Positions 1 through 11,556 of a DNA stretch of 64,000 bases are shown piece by piece. The DNA comes from Capitulum mitella (taxonomy: Eukaryota; Arthropoda; Thecostraca; Pollicipedomorpha; Pollicipedidae). The notes below the pieces were generated by a model that had not been told where the DNA came from, did no database searches, and saw only the letters and a program-made list of their open reading frames with translations. Positions within the stretch are counted from its first letter, which is position 1. Each line of letters opens with the position of its first letter. The stretch is from NCBI GenBank assembly GCA_030062745.1, contig CP099847.1, positions 4,076,304 to 4,140,303 of the forward strand. The letters run 5' to 3'. The position numbers and the translations under genes are program-made.

Positions 1-124
1 GTAAATAAGGGCGCAATGCGTATCTTTTAGCGTATTTTCAGTGAAGATAGCCAACATCGATACATCTGGTCATTTCCAGCGTTTATATTCATGTATGCAT
101 GCATATGTATATATGCATATGTAT

Positions 125-595
125 GTGAGTATCATTGTGCCAAACGTGTTTTTAGTAGGGTCTTTCAATGCATATTTCATACAAGTCGGCATATTGCAAA
201 GCAGACCTGGACCAGGTCACAAAATAGTTGCCGTTGACCTTTGGTGACCTTGACCTGAAATGACCCTGGTGTATAATGAAGCGTATCCATGTGCGTACAC
301 GTGTTTTTATTAGGGTCTTTGAATGCACATTTCATACAAATCGACATGTCGCAAAACAAATCTGGGCCAGGTTGCAAGATATTTGACCTTGACCTTTAAT
401 GATCTTGACCTTCACTGACCGTGGTATATGTAAACGTACCAGTGTGCGCACATGTCTTTTATTAGGGTCTTTGAATGCATATTTGATACAAACCAACATG
501 TTGCAAAGCAAATCTGGATCGGATCACAAGTTGTTTGACCTTGACCTTTGGTGACCTTGACCCTTATTGACCCTGGCTTTGGTCTTGGTAAATCC
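125..595. repeat. Three-copy tandem repeat, 152-155 bp unit
   Basis: The phrase GGGTCTTT followed by AATGCA recurs at 158, 313 and 465, and the sequence between follows the same order each time: a CA-rich part, then several TGACCTT motifs. I see no coding potential. TGACCT is the reverse of the nuclear-receptor half-site AGGTCA and some copies are directly adjacent, but no function is implied by that alone. Confidence 0.8.
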
Positions 596-599
596 ATTA

Positions 600-2284
600 C
601 TTGTGCCCAAATGACGTCGCGTGACTGTGTTCAAACGGCAGTTAAGGTAGAACGCTAGTACTTTCACAAAGTTCCTATTTGTCAGCGACAACCGTCGTTT
701 TCGTCATGTTGGCTTGGTTTCAAACGCTTAAAACTTCAAAAATTTCGGGCCGATTTCCGATTTTTCAGCGTCATTCGACGAGTTATTCAATTGTCATAAA
801 CGTTACAAAGTAGCAGCAATCAGCTCCGATCCGTTATCGAGATCTTCAAGAAAAACATATGGGGAGCACAAAAAGACCCCCCTTCCAGTGCGCCTGTTAA
901 GGTGCAGGCAACAATATCTGGTTGACAATGGTCTGGGTCTAAAATCATTCATCAAAACCATTCGGGCATAATGTATTGTAAAAATTTCGTTATTTTGTAA
1001 TTTGCATGTGTTGGTTCGCCATATCGGCATGTCACCTTTTTTACAGCTTGTCATTTTGCCGTTAGCCTTAAAATTTTCGCCATATTACTTGCTGCCATTG
1101 AGCAGTTCGCCATTTTGTCATGTCGCCTTTTTAACTGTCTCCATTTTTCCGTTCGCGATTTGACCACTAGCCAACTGGGTATGCCACTTTTTTCCATGGC
1201 GGCATTTTGCCGTTCGCCATATAGTCGTTCGCCATTTTGGCATGTGGCATTTTTAACATGACACCATTTCGACCTTCGAAAGTAGCCAAGTTCCCCTTTC
1301 ACATGACGTCTTTTTCTTGTCGCCATTCAGCATTCGCCATCTGGCATTCGGCCAAAAAAGCATTCGCCATTTTTACTTTTCGACAATTTGTCCGGACACT
1401 GCCCCGTGCCATCCGTGTTTACCCAATCCCGTCCAGAAGCTACGCACGCTGGTGTTATTTTAGGCAAGCCCGTGGATCATCTGGGTACAGGAGGGATTGG
1501 TGTCATGATGGAACGACACAAAAACAAACTGTACACCTCAGCGCGAAAAAGAAAAGAATGCCCACAAAAGGCGTGTGATATTACACAGGAAACAATGTAA
1601 TAATAACAAAACATTGATCCACGTCCAGCATGCCTAACACACTTGTTCGATTTTCATACGGAAACGCTTGCTTTGTATCCCGCTGACAGCTCAAATAGCC
1701 ACGCCCAGGGGCATGGTCACGATACCGCTTAGTGGGGGGGAGGACGGGAGACGGCGCGTCAGAACGGCGCACTTGTCGGACATACAGGGCCCGTTTTGTA
1801 GAAAAATGACCCACTTCTTGGGAAAAACTGACTGCTCTCTTCGGATGAGAACGGCACATTTTTTAATTTAATGGGACCACAATGAACCAACAGAGACCAG
1901 ATTTCAGAAAAACAGAACGTCATAAAAGGCAAAAATGAGCCATTTTTAGGCAACAACGTTTCATTTGGAACAAAAGAGATCCGTTCGAGCTCGGCACATA
2001 CGATTAGTAGGGATAGCCAAGAAATGGACCAGAACAAATGGAACCATTCAAAACTGAAAAGCCCTCTGATTTCGGCCACTGTTCTGAAATCTGGAAGCCC
2101 TTATCTGTTCCCAATTTTAGACCACAAGGAAAACCTAAATTTTCAACCTCAAAAGGAGGCAGTCCCCTTGACTATTCCCTTGGTTACGGCCATGGTTCGA
2201 AATATCTCTTGCCCCGTGCAGGCCTTTGGGAAGCCAAGAAATGCTTTCGGAAGCTCAAGAGCCAGTTCACTAGCTCAGGGATCG
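600..2284. other. No gene recognised; degenerate short repeats
   Basis: From about 1030 to 1370 the motif TTCGCCATTTT recurs many times in degenerate form. The rest is unique-looking sequence whose short open frames have no recognisable domain. Confidence 0.5.
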
Positions 2285-2720
2285 TTTTTAACTCTCGCCA
2301 GTATTCGGCATTTTGCCACCTTGAACAGCACACAGTGGTTGGTATAAGTCCCCATACACTTTAATACCTGGCGTGGTAGAACAATGAAACAGACACCATC
2401 GCGCAGCACGTTTTTTTTCTTGCCAAGCGATGACACCCAGCTTGTCCCTTTTAAGCCACATAGTGCCCTTACAGCCTGCTTTAATGGAGGACATGTTGAT
2501 AGATTCTGATTTCCATTCGATCCTATGGGACTGGATGCTATGCATATCAGCTCTTCAGAGTGCTGAACAACCCATCAAAGGTCAATAAAAGGCCACAGAG
2601 ATCGCAACTCATAAGTATGACCTAAGATGACCTAAAGTGCGGAGATCACTGACATCATGGTTGACGCCTTTGCATAATACCGAGTAGGACCACCACTGAG
2701 CATTGTAAAATGCTTGCAAC
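2285..2720. repeat. Dispersed repeat, copy 1
   Basis: This stretch and 9345-9855 share several diverged blocks in the same order and orientation: CGCCAGTATTC plus GCCACCTT and GTGGTTGGTA, then CTTACAGCC, then TTCTATGGGAC-type sequence, then GCGGAG-TCAC, TGCATAA and CACTGAGCA. No coding capacity is visible. It is an uncharacterised interspersed repeat. Confidence 0.6.
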
Positions 2721-3930
2721 GGATGCTATACGAAGAAGACAATGGCCATATCAAGATTTATTCATGACATGACCTTGAAAGAAAGTCTTAGATCATTGAC
2801 CTCTCGAGGCATCAGGCTCGCATTTCTAGGAAATGTGTAAAAATATTTTAAAATTAACTGCACAAAATTTCGGTCATTGAAATATCCACTAAACGTAAAC
2901 TTGCAAAAAAGATCATGGAGTTGCACGACCCAACTCTTCTGCTCTGGCGAGGATTAAAATGCAAAAGTCATTTGTGAAAGTTTGTCAGCTCTAAACGATT
3001 TTAAATATTAAGATATATTTCGAAAACCCGGGCCACTTTGAAGCTCAAACGCCCTTCCAAAACTATGGAACTTTTTGAAACCTCAAAGACCCTTTAAATC
3101 CACAGGATTATATTAAACAACTCAGGGGTCCTTGAAAAGATAGCTGCTCTCGGTAATTCGGCTACTCTTGAGTTTGAGCCTCTTGAGGTCATCAGATTAA
3201 GGAACTGTTTCATTGTTTTAGGGGCTCTTTTAGCGGATCAACGACTGATATAAACCTTTAGACGTTCTGACGGACGCAAAGGGCCGATGAGTTTTAAAAC
3301 GGCTCCAATAAGGAAACCTTTGATAGCTAAGCGCATTTTTCAAACCTAACGTGACACTTATGATAGCTCTACGGCTTTTTGGATAGGTCAAGGGCCATTC
3401 TGTGTCTATTCTGCTAGGCTCTCTTCAATTCACATTTGAAGGGATGGCTGCCTCAGCCAGCCGTCCGTTGGTTGCGTCGCTGACCACGCCAGACAGAGTC
3501 CAACTTTCAGAACAGAGACTGTCAGTCCGGAGATGCCAGCTCACACAGGTCGCACCGGGCGTTGCGCGTCCTGTAATGACCGACGGCTTCAGATATCAGG
3601 GCGGCAAAAATCGTTTTACGCCGTTTTTTTTTTTTTAGTAACACCTATACGGGCAGGTATTCTCCCTCCGGCTGTCATGTACGACCAGTGTAACATCGTC
3701 ACCAGCTCTGATTCAGCTGCCCCTGTGCGCCCTCCTAGCGGCGCCGCCGCTGGCTCGGGACTGCCATGGATGCTCGGCACGCTCCAGTGACCCGGTAATG
3801 CCGGCAGGAGTGCCGCCGGCGGCCGGCCGGCCCGCCGCAGTGCTCAGGGCCGGCCCGGCAACCGCCACCGCACGGCGCTCCGCACCGGCACCGGCCGGCT
3901 CAGCCTGCCGGCCACCGGCGGCCGCTGAAC
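2721..3930. other. No gene recognised
   Basis: AT-rich up to about 3400, then GC-rich. A T-run lies at 3625-3636. I see no supportable gene. Confidence 0.5.
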
Positions 3931-4224
3931 CAGCTCCGAGTCAGGCTGGACCAGCTCCGGGCCAGCCTAGATCAGCTCCGGGTCAGGCTGGACTAGTTTT
4001 GAGTCAGCCTGGACCAGCTCCGGGTCAGGCCGGACGAGCTCCCGGTCAGGCTGGAAAAGTTTTGAGTCAGCACGGGCCAGGTTCAAGTTAGGCTGGACCA
4101 GTTCCGAGTCAAGCGGGACCAGGTCCGAGTCAGGCCGGAGCAGCTCCGGGTCAGGATGGGCCATTTTCGAGTCGGGCTAGGTAAGTTCCGAGCCGGACTA
4201 AACCATCTCCGAGTCGGACTGGGG
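3931..4224. repeat. 21-bp minisatellite, about 14 units
   Basis: Successive 21-bp units read like CAGCTCCGAGTCAGGCTGG plus two bases, with substitutions but no length change. Because 21 is a multiple of three, frames stay open through the array. It ends about 190 bp inside the possible intron that follows the exon proposed at 4417-4616. Confidence 0.9.
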
Positions 4225-4416
4225 TGGTCCAATTATTCGGCAGTCGGACAGACGCCCGGGCGGTTCAGGGTGATCCCAAGGGTCAACAACTGGCTTTGTG
4301 TTCAGTGGAATTTCCGTGGACGAAATCTGAGTGCCTGCAGAGCCACGGGCTCCGGCACCTAGCCGGCCCGGCCCCAAGGCAGCTGCCGGTCAGGCCAGCG
4401 ACCGCCGCCCACTCAC

Positions 4417-4616
4417 CTGACCCGGGCCGTGACCTTGGAGGGCGGCGGCGGCGGCGCGCCGGCGCGCCACCTGGGCGCCGCCGGCCGCTGAAGGTCACTG
4501 ACCGGCGGCGCGGCGCGGCGCCGCTGTCTGGCCGCGGCCGCCGCCGCCGCCGCCGCCGCCTGACGACGCCCGATCGATGGCGGCGCGCCCGTCTGGAGCG
4601 CGGCCGACGCCGCCAT
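4417..4616 (-). CDS. Possible first coding exon of an unidentified minus-strand gene
   Basis: From an ATG at 4616 the minus strand reads 66 codons and ends at a consensus donor, TCAG|GTGAGT (exon end 4417, phase 2). Upstream are a TATAAATA box (4738-4731) and a CRE-like TGACGTAA (4756-4749), at sensible distances for a transcript starting near 4705. The peptide is rich in alanine, proline and arginine, with a run of nine alanines, and shows no known domain. Later exons would lie below 4.2 kb or outside the window. GC-rich DNA keeps frames open by chance, so this is a hypothesis resting on the promoter, ATG and donor occurring together. Confidence 0.35.
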
Positions 4617-4623
4617 CGATCGG
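4570..4623. repeat. 16-bp perfect inverted repeat around the proposed start codon
   Basis: The arms 4570-4585 and 4608-4623 are exact reverse complements (CCGATCGATGGCGGCG and its complement), separated by 22 bases. On the minus strand the ATG at 4616 lies in the first arm, so a transcript could fold its start codon into a stem. Confidence 0.85.
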
Positions 4624-4730
4624 CGGACGGTGGCCGCGCGGCTCCCCTGTCCGTCGGCCCGGCTGCACCTTTGTTGTGACGGACTGCCAGACGCGGGGCG
4701 GGGCAGGGCACCCCGGCCGCCGGCTGTTTT

Positions 4731-4738
4731 TATTTATA
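4731..4738 (-). promoter_or_regulatory. TATA box (TATAAATA)
   Basis: A TATAAATA on the minus strand at the edge of a GC-rich island. It lies about 115 bases upstream of the ATG at 4616. Confidence 0.4.
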
Positions 4739-4748
4739 GCTGCAGGTC

Positions 4749-4756
4749 TTACGTCA
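4749..4756 (-). promoter_or_regulatory. CRE-like site (TGACGTAA)
   Basis: TGACGTAA on the minus strand, ten bases upstream of the TATA box at 4738-4731. This is a variant of the CREB/ATF site. Its placement supports a promoter pointing left. Confidence 0.3.
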
Positions 4757-4983
4757 TGCGGGAGGGATGCGGATCCGCCCGCGACTCCACGCTCGCCTCG
4801 GAGAAGCGCGGCCCGGGCCAGCGCCTCGCGACAGGCGGGCCTGGCTCGTCCCTGCGTCTGACATTACTCCGAAGTGCCGCAGGGCAAAAACTAGCTCCAA
4901 ATAATCTTCTTTAGTCTAAATCTGGAAACGTTCCGCCGGTACTGTGCCTCCCGGCCGTGACAATGGAAGATCAGTCGACCCTT

Positions 4984-5085
4984 GTTAGCTACTGGTAGAC
5001 TCCGGGTGGTAAACCGCAGGGCTCGCATGGACCGCGGGCAAATACCATCACACCGTGCCTGGGTTCGAGCCCAGCCTCTGCCAAT
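4984..5085 (+). repeat. tRNA-like sequence, possible SINE remnant
   Basis: TTAGCTACTGGTAGACT resembles a pol III A box and GGGTTCGAGCCC (about 5060-5071) is B-box-like. The boxes are farther apart than in a real tRNA and the T stem does not pair at canonical spacing. A degraded tRNA-derived SINE is the best reading. Confidence 0.3.
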
Positions 5086-6539
5086 GTCACGCATTCCTAA
5101 ACACATATCAGGAGTAAGAGGTCTCCTCCTGTTCATCTCCTCCTATGCGACAGCTTTCGGTAGCCTGCCGGGGTAGGCGCTTCGTTCGTTCCTTGTTTTA
5201 ACAGCAGTGGTGGGCCAGCTTATCTGTGCTGTTGCCATGGGCACGGCACAGGCCCAACGCCTGTATAAACCCAACGCCAAAAAAGCGGCGAGATTATAGG
5301 GGGTTTTACTAATATCCATTTTATCAGGGTATTTTCAGCGTTCAGACGTTGCTTTCACTGATGGCTATCGGTAACAATGCAGTACAGCAGGCTGCTGGTT
5401 ACGCCTATGTGAGGACGACTGAGCAGGGCCTCCGTCACCGGACCAACTCATCCCGAACAGCACGCCCGGCCTGTTTCGCGTGTTCATCGAGTGGCCTCGA
5501 CACGGCACAGCTGTGTGCCGAGATATCGCCCCAGGCGAATCGCGCCCACTGCTCTGTGGAAACACATCCACACCATGACCATTGAGCAGACGGCGAGCTG
5601 CCGGCGTGCCAGTGGAGTCGTAATGACACCGGTGCTGCGCATGCCATGTGCATCCAACCGAATTACGCGAGAGATTTTTTGTCGACCCTTTTTGTTGGTA
5701 GTTGGTAGTTCCATTGCTAGAGAGCTAGGGCATCACAAAGCGCAACACGTGCGCAAATGTTTGACCGGCGAGCCTGGCGAGCAGCGTGTGTCGCCGTCCG
5801 ACGAACCGCGGCAAAGGAACGGTCCCCGCTGATCAGCAGAGTCGCCGACCAGACAGCTCTGTCATGCCCGGACTTTCTCCTTCCGAGCTTTGAGCAGTAT
5901 TGCCAGCCCGCCATTGACTGGCCATACTGCGAGGAACTGACCGAGTCGCAGGTGTGTCGCCTGTGTCCCAGTTATGTACCCGCTCATTGCACAGAGGACC
6001 GAGCGAATCTCGTGCTTAATGTCGTCCGGATACCGGCGACATCTCGAGGGGTTTCTGTCAAAACGTCGCCGGTGGGAGTGTCTGGCAGTCAATGAGAAGC
6101 CCCTTCGATCGTTCCGGCGTCGAAATTCAGCATCGGCCGGGCAGAGCTAGAGCATGAGGTGGCCACCGGCGTCTCGGAGGAGGTTCATTCGGGCAGGAAC
6201 CGAACACTCCGCGTGTCAGACTCATGGACGGGAACCGTACATATGAAATGGATTACCCTCGCATGCACCGCCTCCACGACACGGACTCGTTCAGCGTTCC
6301 TGTTTCCGGTGGTCGCTTACTGCATTCACGCACCAACCGGAGTCAGGTTAGCTCGATGACTTAAAATTTTCCGGACCGTATCGTTATCGCGATCAAAACT
6401 AGGCGATGCCATAAAAACGGGCGTACTGCTTATGTTGTTTCTTTCTTATTCAACAGCTACTCAATTCAACCTTTACAGATCGTGCTTAGACCTCTTAGGT
6501 CATATAGAAAAGGAGCATCTTTATCGCTGCAGTTCTCTC
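5086..6539. other. No gene recognised
   Basis: GC-moderate DNA with short overlapping open frames on both strands and no recognisable protein. I see nothing I can support. Confidence 0.4.
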
Positions 6540-6619
6540 TGTCACAGCTTTCGGTTGGTTATTGGGGCTTAGGGTGCGCACCGACTGCAGGGTCATTCGG
6601 CGCCCATGTCACAGCTTTC
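6540..6619 (-). mobile_element. Very short hairpin retroposon, copy 1, with 13-bp TSD
   Basis: The element at 6553-6606 is flanked by TGTCACAGCTTTC at 6540-6552 and again at 6607-6619, a perfect target-site duplication. On the minus strand the body starts GGGCGCCGAATG, can pair with a later TCGGTGCGCCC-type arm, and ends CAATAACC with a short AACC tail. It matches the element at 52385-52444 with two differences in the body. A defined 5' end, a simple-repeat tail and a long duplication are marks of target-primed reverse transcription. No protein is encoded. Confidence 0.8.
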
Positions 6620-9344
6620 AGTGTTTCCAATAAGATATTGTAACCTAAATTATGCTTTCGATTTGTGATAAGCATAGTTGCCAACAGTAACATCTTCGGT
6701 ACTGAGTCAAAATCCTGTGACTTGTTCGCAGGAATTTTGACGTAAGAGAAGATCGATGACTGAACTTAAATCTGAAAGGACCCTGAACCCTCAAAAACTT
6801 TGCGGAAATTTGTAAAACTGGAAAAATGCTAAGATTAGTTTATGAGAAAATCCTTATTTCCGGCTCCATGTTCACACTAAAATTTGTATAAAAAGGTTAA
6901 TGAAGCCAAAAGAAAGTAAAACGAAGCCATTTTGTACAAAAAATCAATAGTTTAGTCACATTAGTAAAAGCTGGCCCAAACGCGCGGCACCAATAAAGGA
7001 CAGAGGACTTTACCTATAAAAAACAGCATATAAGTACCATACGTGGCGCAGGCTAAATAGAAATCTAAAATAATCAATACAAAATGCACGTCACCAGTAA
7101 GTTCGTTTCATCGGTGAACACCAACACCTTTAGTAGTTTTTGAGATGAATGAAGTGGATAGACCTTACATTATTTTATGGTATGTCGGCGGGCCTTTTGA
7201 ATGTCAGGGGCCTGTTCCGTCCGACCCGTCAAATTCCTGACATCCCTAGTTATGTCTTGGCCTTCCGTAGCGAAATGGTATTCGTGAGCGCGGTGCAGGG
7301 CCAAGCAGTGTGACAGGCCGTTCCAGGTGTTTAGAGCATGAACTCGCGGATGGCTCCTCCGTAGTTTTGGTCGCACCTGAGGCCTGGCCAACCTCCTGCT
7401 GTGTCCTGTGTGGTGCCCCGTCGACGCTCTGTGTTAAATGCAAACTAGAATTGGCGATTTCGTTGCAGAATGGTCTGTGTGTAAAGTAGAATGGTCTTCA
7501 TGTTTTATTTAATTTGTATTCCTTTCTCTAGCAGGCGTGGCATGGCCGTTTCATTTCATCATGTTCCATGTTCCACTCATGTCGCATGTTCCATTATCAT
7601 GTCCCATGTCATTTTTTCATGTTTACTGGTTTCTGGTTTGGCAGTTTCTCGTGATTACAATTGTGTGTCCACATCGTCAGCAATATCAGTTGCGTTTTCA
7701 AGCGCAAAATAAAGCATTTACGACTTATATTAGACAAACGACTATTTTTCTCAATAATGTTTGCTGTTTCCCAACATCGTTTTGTTCTCCCGATTCAGGT
7801 TACTGCAGGTCAGCTGGCTGGTTGCCAGTTGCGATCTTGCTTGAATACGTCGTTTTGCATTAGCGCAACGTCGTCGTCGTTTTGCATTAGCGCTGTGGGC
7901 CCCTTCCCATTCAAATTCATCACATTATTACGGGATAACGGGGAGAAAAAGCATCGCGTAAAGAACACTGTCTTCAATAATATTCACATTTAAGCTTCGT
8001 CCGTCTATTCCTTGGATCATTAGGAAAACTGGCTACAGACAAATCGTTTGTGGCATGTACAATAAATGATCAATGACTCCCTTTCCTCTGAGGCCTTCAT
8101 ACTGCGTACAAGACCGCAGACCATTTCGTACTGCAAAATGGACAAAAACTGCAGTGAGAAATGGGATCTCGGTGATTGACGCCTGCGAGGTTTTTGAGCG
8201 TCAGGAGCGAAAGCCATCTGATAAAGTTATCACATATTAGAAAGATACAGACCACTGCTTAGGAGTCAGGTAAACGACTCTTGCATGGCTTAATAGTCAG
8301 GTACAAAGGCGCTGCCTTTTCAGCTTGAGCTACCAAACTTCATTAACTTGCTGAATCTATGCCTTGGTAAGGATCTGGATGAGCTAAACGATCAAAGAGA
8401 AATAATATGCTTTATTGCTAACAAATTTCAGTAAGTATCTAAGCATTAGCGCTAGACCCATAGGAAAAAGCGTCCTTGTTCCCCCTCCCATTCCCCACCC
8501 CGCACTTTTTCTGGATTCTCCTCGCCCCTGAAGCAGAGAGTGTCACTTGCATCTGATGATCTGCATGTTCAGACGCTGGGTGAAATGGAACGAATAATGA
8601 TAAAAGTATATACTCATGAGTATTAGATACAACGACTGCATTTAATATGGGTGACAACAACACCCTGTCACCCCGTGGCAACGGATTTCGTCCCGAATAG
8701 CTTAAATTCTTCTGGTGAAGTTCGGGATCTATTCATAAGTGATGCGCTTATTTATAGAGGACTCTTCCAAACGACGCTGTCCTGGAGCTTTGAGAGAAGG
8801 TCTTTTATCTTAAAAGAAGAACGGGAAAAACCATGAGGCAGAATTAAGTGGTGCAATCTATTCGGCCTATTAAACACGCGAACCTGTGCTAAATTGTATT
8901 GATGGTCGTTGCAAACAAATTTAACTGTGTTATACAAAGATGAATTCATCTGACGCAAGCTCGTTTTATGAGGGGAGATTCATCGAAAACAGCACCTGGA
9001 TTATGAAAAGCAACCTCCAATTTAAGCAGAATCCTTTAAAATTCAACCAATAAATATTCTTTTTTCCTGTTCATTGAATGTCTCTGCCAAAATCCGAGGC
9101 CTCAGTCAATAAAATGAATACAGACCAAAGATCTAGAGACATTGCATGTAGACACTAGCTTTGTATGCCCCATCGTTCTGTAAATAGATTTGGAATGCTT
9201 TTTCACGATGATCGATTTCTTCTTGAGGTCTTTCTTCAACGTATGTTAAATTAAGTGGCCCTTTAATTTGAGATTTTCTTTTAATCTTTAAATCTACCAC
9301 TGGCGTTGATAACATATGATGCTCAGCCCAGCCTTTGCAGTAAT
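6620..9344. other. No gene recognised
   Basis: AT-rich DNA. Degenerate CATGTTCCAT repeats occur at 7555-7625, and a short direct repeat containing CGTTTTGCATTAGCGC at about 7850 and 7880. No gene is supportable. Confidence 0.4.
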
Positions 9345-9855
9345 TTAATCCTCGCCAGTATTCACCATTTCGCCACCTTTGAAAGTACAGGTGGTTGGTA
9401 CGACCTCTCCCTTCCCCTCGCATCTGCAAACTTGACTGGTGGACCAATGAATCGAGAACGAGGGCGAAGCTCGATTTTTTTGGCTACGCGATGATATTTA
9501 TTTTGATTCTTTCAAATCGCACAGTGACCTTACAGCCAACTTTAAACAAGGTCATGCAAGTGGATTTCGTTTTCCGTTGGATTCTATGGGACACAGTTGA
9601 TATGGAACGTAAGTTACAAGGTGGTCTAAAGGTGCCCAAAATGTCTTTTTACTATTAATAGTAACAGAAACTACCGCCAGTATATAAGTCATCGCTTCCG
9701 GTTGTTTCATGATACTTTCTGGCTTTAACAAGTACTTTTGACCTGAGACGACTTTGAACTAAGTAGTTAAAATTCACGCGCGGAGGTCACCAATTCTGTA
9801 GGTGACATCCATGCATAAGAACGAGTAACACTGAGCACAGTAAAACTATTAAATC
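9345..9855. repeat. Dispersed repeat, copy 2
   Basis: Second copy of the repeat at 2285-2720, same orientation, with the shared blocks in the same order. The two are well diverged, which suggests old insertions. Family unknown. Confidence 0.6.
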
Positions 9856-11020
9856 GCGTGTAATGTGAAGACTACCGTCGTTGTATGATGATCTGTCCAT
9901 TGCATATCCTCGAGAAACCCATAATAGTGCAGCAACCTCAGAAGATACCAGCTTCAGATTTTCAGGAAGGACGCAAAAAGCAAAAAAACTCGGCAACATC
10001 AAATTTCATTGATTTAAAGAGTCGCTGTGAGTCACCTTCCGAAAAACGTTAGCGGATTTGCATTTCTCCACCATCATCCCACCCTTCGTGTTGCCAAGGA
10101 TTCAACATCAAGTGGGCATCTGCAATGAAAGTACTACGCAACATCTTTCATAACAATGAAGGGAAAATTTTCAGCAAAGGATGGGATAAAAGATTAAGGC
10201 AAAGACATACCACGATAAATACCAGCATTGTCGTTAGCTGAGTTTGTGCGGTGGAACGTTGGTCAATAACTTTGTACTACCGTCCAATGTTTCACATTGG
10301 TTCATTTTTCTCTCAGATTCATAAAGCTTGATGAGTACAATCAGAAGGAAAAGGATGGCGTCGCCTCAGCATAAACGGTGAAATGACACAATAGACATAA
10401 GAGCTATTACGGCGGCTTAAACAATTATCCGGGTCGATGAGAAATCGCATGAAATCAAAACGGACGAAGGTGTTTGCCTAAGTGATGAATGGTTAACAAT
10501 TTCTGGAAAGTAAATTCATCGTCTTTGAACGGCCCGTGAATGAAATCAGAAATACCTGTAGAGAGATTGCACCAGTTGGTGGAATACATGGATTATAAAA
10601 AAGCAAAAAAAAAAACAATGATTTGATGTTCTGTGATGTGTAGTATATTAATTTAGCAGACTTCCAAACTGAAATCTGATTTCGATACAACAGATTTAAC
10701 TACGACGGACGCTTGGTACAAGACAGCATTAAGAAATACATTTCACGTTATCGCCACTGGTGTAAATGTTCTCGATGCCGAAGACGTGAACGAAACGTGT
10801 GGGATAAAAAGCAAAATTGTTTATTGTTTAATGACAAACGATCGCCAATTGGTAGTGTCCAATTACAGGCGGAGTCACGGTATAAAACTGACACGCTTGC
10901 TTAAGGGGGTAACAGCAATAACTAAATCACACATCAAGTTACACACTATAACCACACGAACATCAAACAAAGTACACTTCCCTAAACACTAACCAAACTT
11001 CATTGCTGATGTTGGCCTGC
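9856..11020. other. No gene recognised
   Basis: AT-rich sequence with only short open frames and an A-rich run near 10605. Nothing supportable. Confidence 0.4.
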
Positions 11021-11022
11021 AC

Positions 11023-11556
11023 CTATAGTGATGATGAACTTTTTAACATTGGTTCCAAAACAGAAAGCTCTAAAACTGAAAACATCCGCCGCTGGGGTTG
11101 GCGCAAAACGTTGTTTGTTTCTGTAGGAAGTCGGTTAAAAAATGCCAGCTTTAACAGTATTGAAACGAGCAAATGCGGAATGGAACAGTGGAAGACGGCC
11201 GTAAAACAACGGGGCATGTATGGAGAATCTATAGCACCCTGTTAAACATTGCGAAGGAATACTAAGCCGTACTGCAGACGCCTGGCTGCAAAAGAGGGTA
11301 TGCCGAACGTCTGCAGCAGTAACCCATACTCCAGCGACTGGGCAAAAACATCGGTGGCTCGTGATGTCATCCAGATGAGAAATTTGTATCGGATACGTTC
11401 TGGTCGCTCCACATGAGACCTGGATGTACCGCCCCAAACAACACAGCCGTATTCCATGAACGATACACCACAATTGCTATTTGATCTGCGGCATATGGAA
11501 ACAGACGAGAGAAAATAGTAAACGGAAGTAAACTGGCAACCTAATTTTCGGCCCAT
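11023..11556 (-). pseudogene. LINE reverse transcriptase C-terminal fragment
   Basis: On the minus strand, three overlapping frames together read like the thumb and C-terminal part of a non-LTR retrotransposon polymerase. The motif MEYGCVVWGG followed by ER-IRYKFL, then AARRLQYGL-FL-N, then FNTVKAGIFNRLP, follows the usual order in that family. At least two frame changes (about 11240 and 11140) and the absence of the catalytic palm make it a dead fragment. The clade cannot be told. Confidence 0.6.

Noticed and set aside
5190..5290. Possible third copy of the short hairpin retroposon (CAGGCCCAACGCCTGTATAAACCCAACG)
   Set aside because: Only the general pattern hairpin plus AAACCCAA is shared. 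There is no body match and no target duplication.
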